Shown in pieces: positions 6,143-8,233 of a stretch of 8,233 nt of DNA; positions within the stretch are counted from its first letter, which is position 1; each line of letters opens with the position of its first letter. Origin of the DNA: Thermoplasmata archaeon (lineage in GTDB: Archaea > Thermoplasmatota > Thermoplasmata > Lutacidiplasmatales > UBA184); NCBI GenBank assembly GCA_030043855.1, contig JASHWW010000025.1, positions 1-8,233 on the forward strand, in the 5' to 3' direction. The position numbers and the translations under genes were made by a program. The notes under the pieces are model-generated. The model was not told the origin of the DNA, searched no databases, and was given only the letters and a program-made list of their open reading frames with translations.

Positions 6143-7027
6143 GTGACCTCGGCGCCTCCCGTCCGCGACGGCTACGCCTCGATCCACGGCCGGCGACTGT
6201 TCTGGAAGATCTTCGGCGAACCCGGACCCGCCGGGACGCTCCTGACGCTGCACGGCGGCCCGGGCGCGACGCACGACTATCTGTTGCCCCTCGCGGACCT
6301 CGCGGCGCGCGGATATCGGGTCGTCTTCTACGACCAGGTCGGGTGCGGCCGCTCCGAGCGCACCCCGTCGAACGCCGAGTACACCGTCGAGCGTGACGTC
6401 GCCGACCTCGAGGCGCTGCGGCAGGAGCTCGGCCTGGGCCCGGTGCACCTCCTCGGGTCGAGTTACGGGGGAATGCTGGCGATCGCCTACGCCCTGGAGC
6501 ACCCGGCCTCGTTGCGGACGCTGATCGTGGCGAGCGGCCTCGCGAGCGTGCCGTTGACGGTCGCCGAGATGCACCGGCTCAAGCGGGAGCTGCCGGAATC
6601 GATCCGCTCGACGCTCGAGCGCCACGAGGCCAAGGGCGAGTTCGAGGACCCCGAGTACCTCGCCGCGGTCCAGGAGTTCTACCGCCGCCACCTGTGCCGG
6701 CTCTCGCCGTGGCCGCCCGAGTTCCAGTACTCGCTCGACTCCATGTCGCTCCCGAAGTACGGCACCATGAACGGGCCGAACGAGTTCACCATCACCGGCA
6801 CGACGCGCGACTGGGACCAGACCCCGCGGCTGCCGGAGATCCGGCTGCCGACCCTGATCACCGTCGGCCGGTATGACGAGGTCACCCCGGTGGTCGCGGA
6901 GTCGATCCATCGCGGGATCCGCGGGTCGGAGCTGGTGCTGTTCGAGCAGAGCTCCCATGTCCCGTTCTGGGAGGAACGGGCCCGCTACATGGACGTCGTG
7001 GAGCGGTTCCTCCGCGCCCACGCCTGA
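6143..7027 (+). CDS. pip: Proline iminopeptidase, tricorn-interacting factor F1 type
   Basis: Alpha/beta-hydrolase of 294 aa (Thermoplasma F1 is 293) that removes N-terminal residues, preferably proline, from short peptides left by the proteasome and tricorn protease. Visible landmarks are the oxyanion-hole HGGPG (37-41), YDQVGCGRS (63-71), the nucleophile S107 in GSSYGG, D245 in GRYDEVTP and H272 in SSHVPFW. E214 in GPNEFTITGT and E246 correspond to the two glutamates that hold the substrate amino group in F1. Similarity runs over the whole length, including the helical cap. The frame stays open for over 700 nt upstream, but GTG 6143 is preferred for length and for the TATA box 24 nt before it. 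It converges with the next gene, 6 nt apart. Tricorn itself is not in the window. Confidence 0.95.
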   Translation: MTSAPPVRDGYASIHGRRLFWKIFGEPGPAGTLLTLHGGPGATHDYLLPLADLAARGYRVVFYDQVGCGRSERTPSNAEYTVERDVADLEALRQELGLGPVHLLGSSYGGMLAIAYALEHPASLRTLIVASGLASVPLTVAEMHRLKRELPESIRSTLERHEAKGEFEDPEYLAAVQEFYRRHLCRLSPWPPEFQYSLDSMSLPKYGTMNGPNEFTITGTTRDWDQTPRLPEIRLPTLITVGRYDEVTPVVAESIHRGIRGSELVLFEQSSHVPFWEERARYMDVVERFLRAHA

Positions 7028-7033
7028 GCGAGG

Positions 7034-8050
7034 TCACGCCACCGGGGGCGGCGCGGGTTGGGCCGCGCCCGGGGGAGGCCCCGGGGCGGTCCGTCGCGCG
7101 ATGCGACGACCGAGCCGGTACAGCAGGTACGCATAGACGGCCGCGACGGCGAGGATTCCCGGGACGGAGAACTCGACGATGACGTCCCAGAGGAAGAGCA
7201 TCACCAGCATCCCGGTCGCGAACGCGTACTCCGACCGCTCCAGGTCGACCGTCCCGACCTGCGTCAGCACGATCGCGAGCGCCACGAGATTGACCCCGAC
7301 GAAGATCGCGGCCACGACCCAGGCCGAGAGCCCGACGTGGGCGCCCGAGACGATCAGGACGAACAGCCAGGCGTCCCAGAGGAGCGTCCCCGTCAGGGCG
7401 ATCCCGAGACGGCCGATCCTCGACGGACCGGGGCGGACCGAGAGGAGGTCGCGCGGGACCGCCCGGGCCAGGGCGACCAGCACCGCCGCGACGGCGACGA
7501 AGAACGCCAGAGCGGCGGGAGACGGCCCGTGGCCGACGAGGAGTCCGAACCCGACGACGTTGAGCGCGAAGATCGCTCCGACCAGCGCGAGCGCTCCCCG
7601 GTCGAACCACCGGGCGTCCCGAACCTCGGGGAACCACAGGCGCGCGAGCAGCAGCGGGAGGGCGATCGAGTAGCACGCATGGAACGTCGCGAGCCCGAGC
7701 GCCCACAGCCAATTGACCCCGTACGCGTGACCGTACGACGCCAGGACGCCGACCGGGGAGCCGCCGGGCTGGAAGAACGTGTGGACTTCGAATCCCTCCT
7801 CCGCGATCCCGTAGGCCGCGCCCAAGAGGAGGATCGAGCCCCACCCCTTGCGGAAGATGACGGCGAATTCCCGGATGAGGAGCGCGCCAGTGGTGTAGAG
7901 GCCGATGTCCAGGATCAGCCCGACCACGAGACCGATCGGATTGAACACGAGGTTGCTGATGGGTGTCGATCCGGTCAGCAGCTCCGGGATCCCGGGCGTC
8001 AGGACCATCAGAAGCAGGATCGGGAGGCGCGGACGGATCAGGATCCGCAC
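7034..8050 (-). CDS. Polytopic membrane protein of unknown function
   Basis: A 338-aa integral membrane protein with roughly eight to nine hydrophobic segments and a proline/alanine-rich cytoplasmic-looking tail (322-338) after a basic RLGRRIARR stretch. Function is not known. Conserved-looking polar residues sit in or beside the helices: P22-E23-L24 followed by GST, L58-I59-R60-E61, AYGIAEEGFEV (79-89), YGVNW (110-114) and FHACYSI (123-129). I recall similar proteins with the LLIRE and AYG-x-x-EEG motifs in other prokaryotes, without an assigned role. The EE followed later by an intramembrane His is reminiscent of CPBP-type intramembrane proteases, but the full motif set does not fit and I do not assign it. 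GTG 8050 is the start; a weak TATA-like CTCAAGTAG lies about 25 nt upstream. An internal ATG at codon 15 would shorten the first helix. Confidence 0.85.
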   Translation of the reverse strand: MRILIRPRLPILLLMVLTPGIPELLTGSTPISNLVFNPIGLVVGLILDIGLYTTGALLIREFAVIFRKGWGSILLLGAAYGIAEEGFEVHTFFQPGGSPVGVLASYGHAYGVNWLWALGLATFHACYSIALPLLLARLWFPEVRDARWFDRGALALVGAIFALNVVGFGLLVGHGPSPAALAFFVAVAAVLVALARAVPRDLLSVRPGPSRIGRLGIALTGTLLWDAWLFVLIVSGAHVGLSAWVVAAIFVGVNLVALAIVLTQVGTVDLERSEYAFATGMLVMLFLWDVIVEFSVPGILAVAAVYAYLLYRLGRRIARRTAPGPPPGAAQPAPPPVA

Positions 8051-8070
8051 ACCGCCGGTTCGGGGGTCCC

Positions 8071-8079
8071 CCTACTTGA
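8071..8079 (-). promoter_or_regulatory. Weak candidate TATA element for the polytopic membrane protein
   Basis: CTCAAGTAG on the minus strand is centred about 25 nt before the GTG at 8050, the spacing of a leaderless promoter. The match to a TATA box is weak, so the call rests on position. Confidence 0.3.
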
Positions 8080-8117
8080 GTCCGCGTGTCCGAGGGAGAC
8101 GCGGCCCGACCCCGAAA

Positions 8118-8123
8118 CTATAA
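8118..8123 (+). promoter_or_regulatory. TATA box for the gene beginning at 8154
   Basis: CTATAA inside an A-rich patch (8115-8130) lies about 33 nt before the ATG at 8154. Transcription would start near 8147, leaving a leader of about 7 nt. It is one of the clearest TATA boxes in the window and supports the partial gene at the right edge. Confidence 0.6.
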
Positions 8124-8153
8124 CCGAAACCGTCGGGCTGCGCCGGGGCGTCG

Positions 8154-8233
8154 ATGCGGGAGATCCTCGCGCACGTCACGTTCCGCGGCACGATCCGGGA
8201 GCGATCGGTCGAACCGTACCTGCGCCTGTTCCA
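8154..8233 (+). CDS. Start of a plus-strand gene, cut by the window edge
   Basis: From ATG 8154 the frame is open to the end of the window (26 complete codons, beginning MREILAHVTFRG and continuing TIRERSVEPYLRLF). A well-placed TATA box upstream and a divergent neighbour make it a likely real gene. The N-terminal strand-like pattern followed by a helix resembles the opening of some archaeal HTH_10/Bat-type regulators, but 26 residues are too few to assign anything and that is only a guess. Confidence 0.55.
   Translation, partial: MREILAHVTFRGTIRERSVEPYLRLF

Overview
The window looks like a chromosomal segment of a high-GC archaeon, most probably an uncultured member of the Thermoplasmata. 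The domain is shown by an archaeal/eukaryal class-1 release factor (NIKS, YxCxxxF and GGQ motifs), a replication factor C small subunit, and A/T-rich TATA boxes standing out of otherwise very GC-rich intergenic DNA. The class is suggested by a proline iminopeptidase that matches the tricorn-interacting factor F1 of Thermoplasma from memory of that family (294 aa, same catalytic residues, same GPNEFTITGT segment) and by a C-terminal zinc ribbon of a kind common in Thermoplasmata membrane proteins. The lineage is an inference; no rRNA is present. I see no mobile element, CRISPR array, tRNA or rRNA.

Layout. Minus-strand block at the left: thioredoxin (2071-2388), then prf1/aRF1 (689-1984), then a three-helix membrane protein with polyproline stretches and a zinc ribbon (73-648). 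The thioredoxin and the membrane protein each have a TATA box and the same GAGGAACG leader. prf1 has no visible promoter and probably depends on the thioredoxin transcript. A divergent plus-strand gene (2567-3379) encodes a methyltransferase-like protein whose active-site motifs look eroded. It converges, 7 nt apart, on a compact minus-strand operon rfcS-moaC-moaB (5348 to 3387), which joins the DNA clamp loader to two molybdenum-cofactor genes by a 1-nt gap and a 4-nt ATGA overlap. Upstream of rfcS lies an unrecognised 144-aa protein (5375-5809, minus).

A 333-bp non-coding stretch (5810-6142) with a cluster of GC-rich hairpins separates that gene from the divergent proline iminopeptidase (6143-7027, plus), which converges on a polytopic membrane protein of unknown function (7034-8050, minus). 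A new plus-strand gene begins at 8154 and runs off the window.

The genes are mostly housekeeping: translation termination, thiol redox control, replication, molybdopterin synthesis and peptide turnover. The less ordinary items are the eroded methyltransferase, the rfcS-moaCB coupling, the structured intergenic region with matching divergent start sites, and an apparent split between ATG genes with short leaders and GTG genes spaced as leaderless transcripts.
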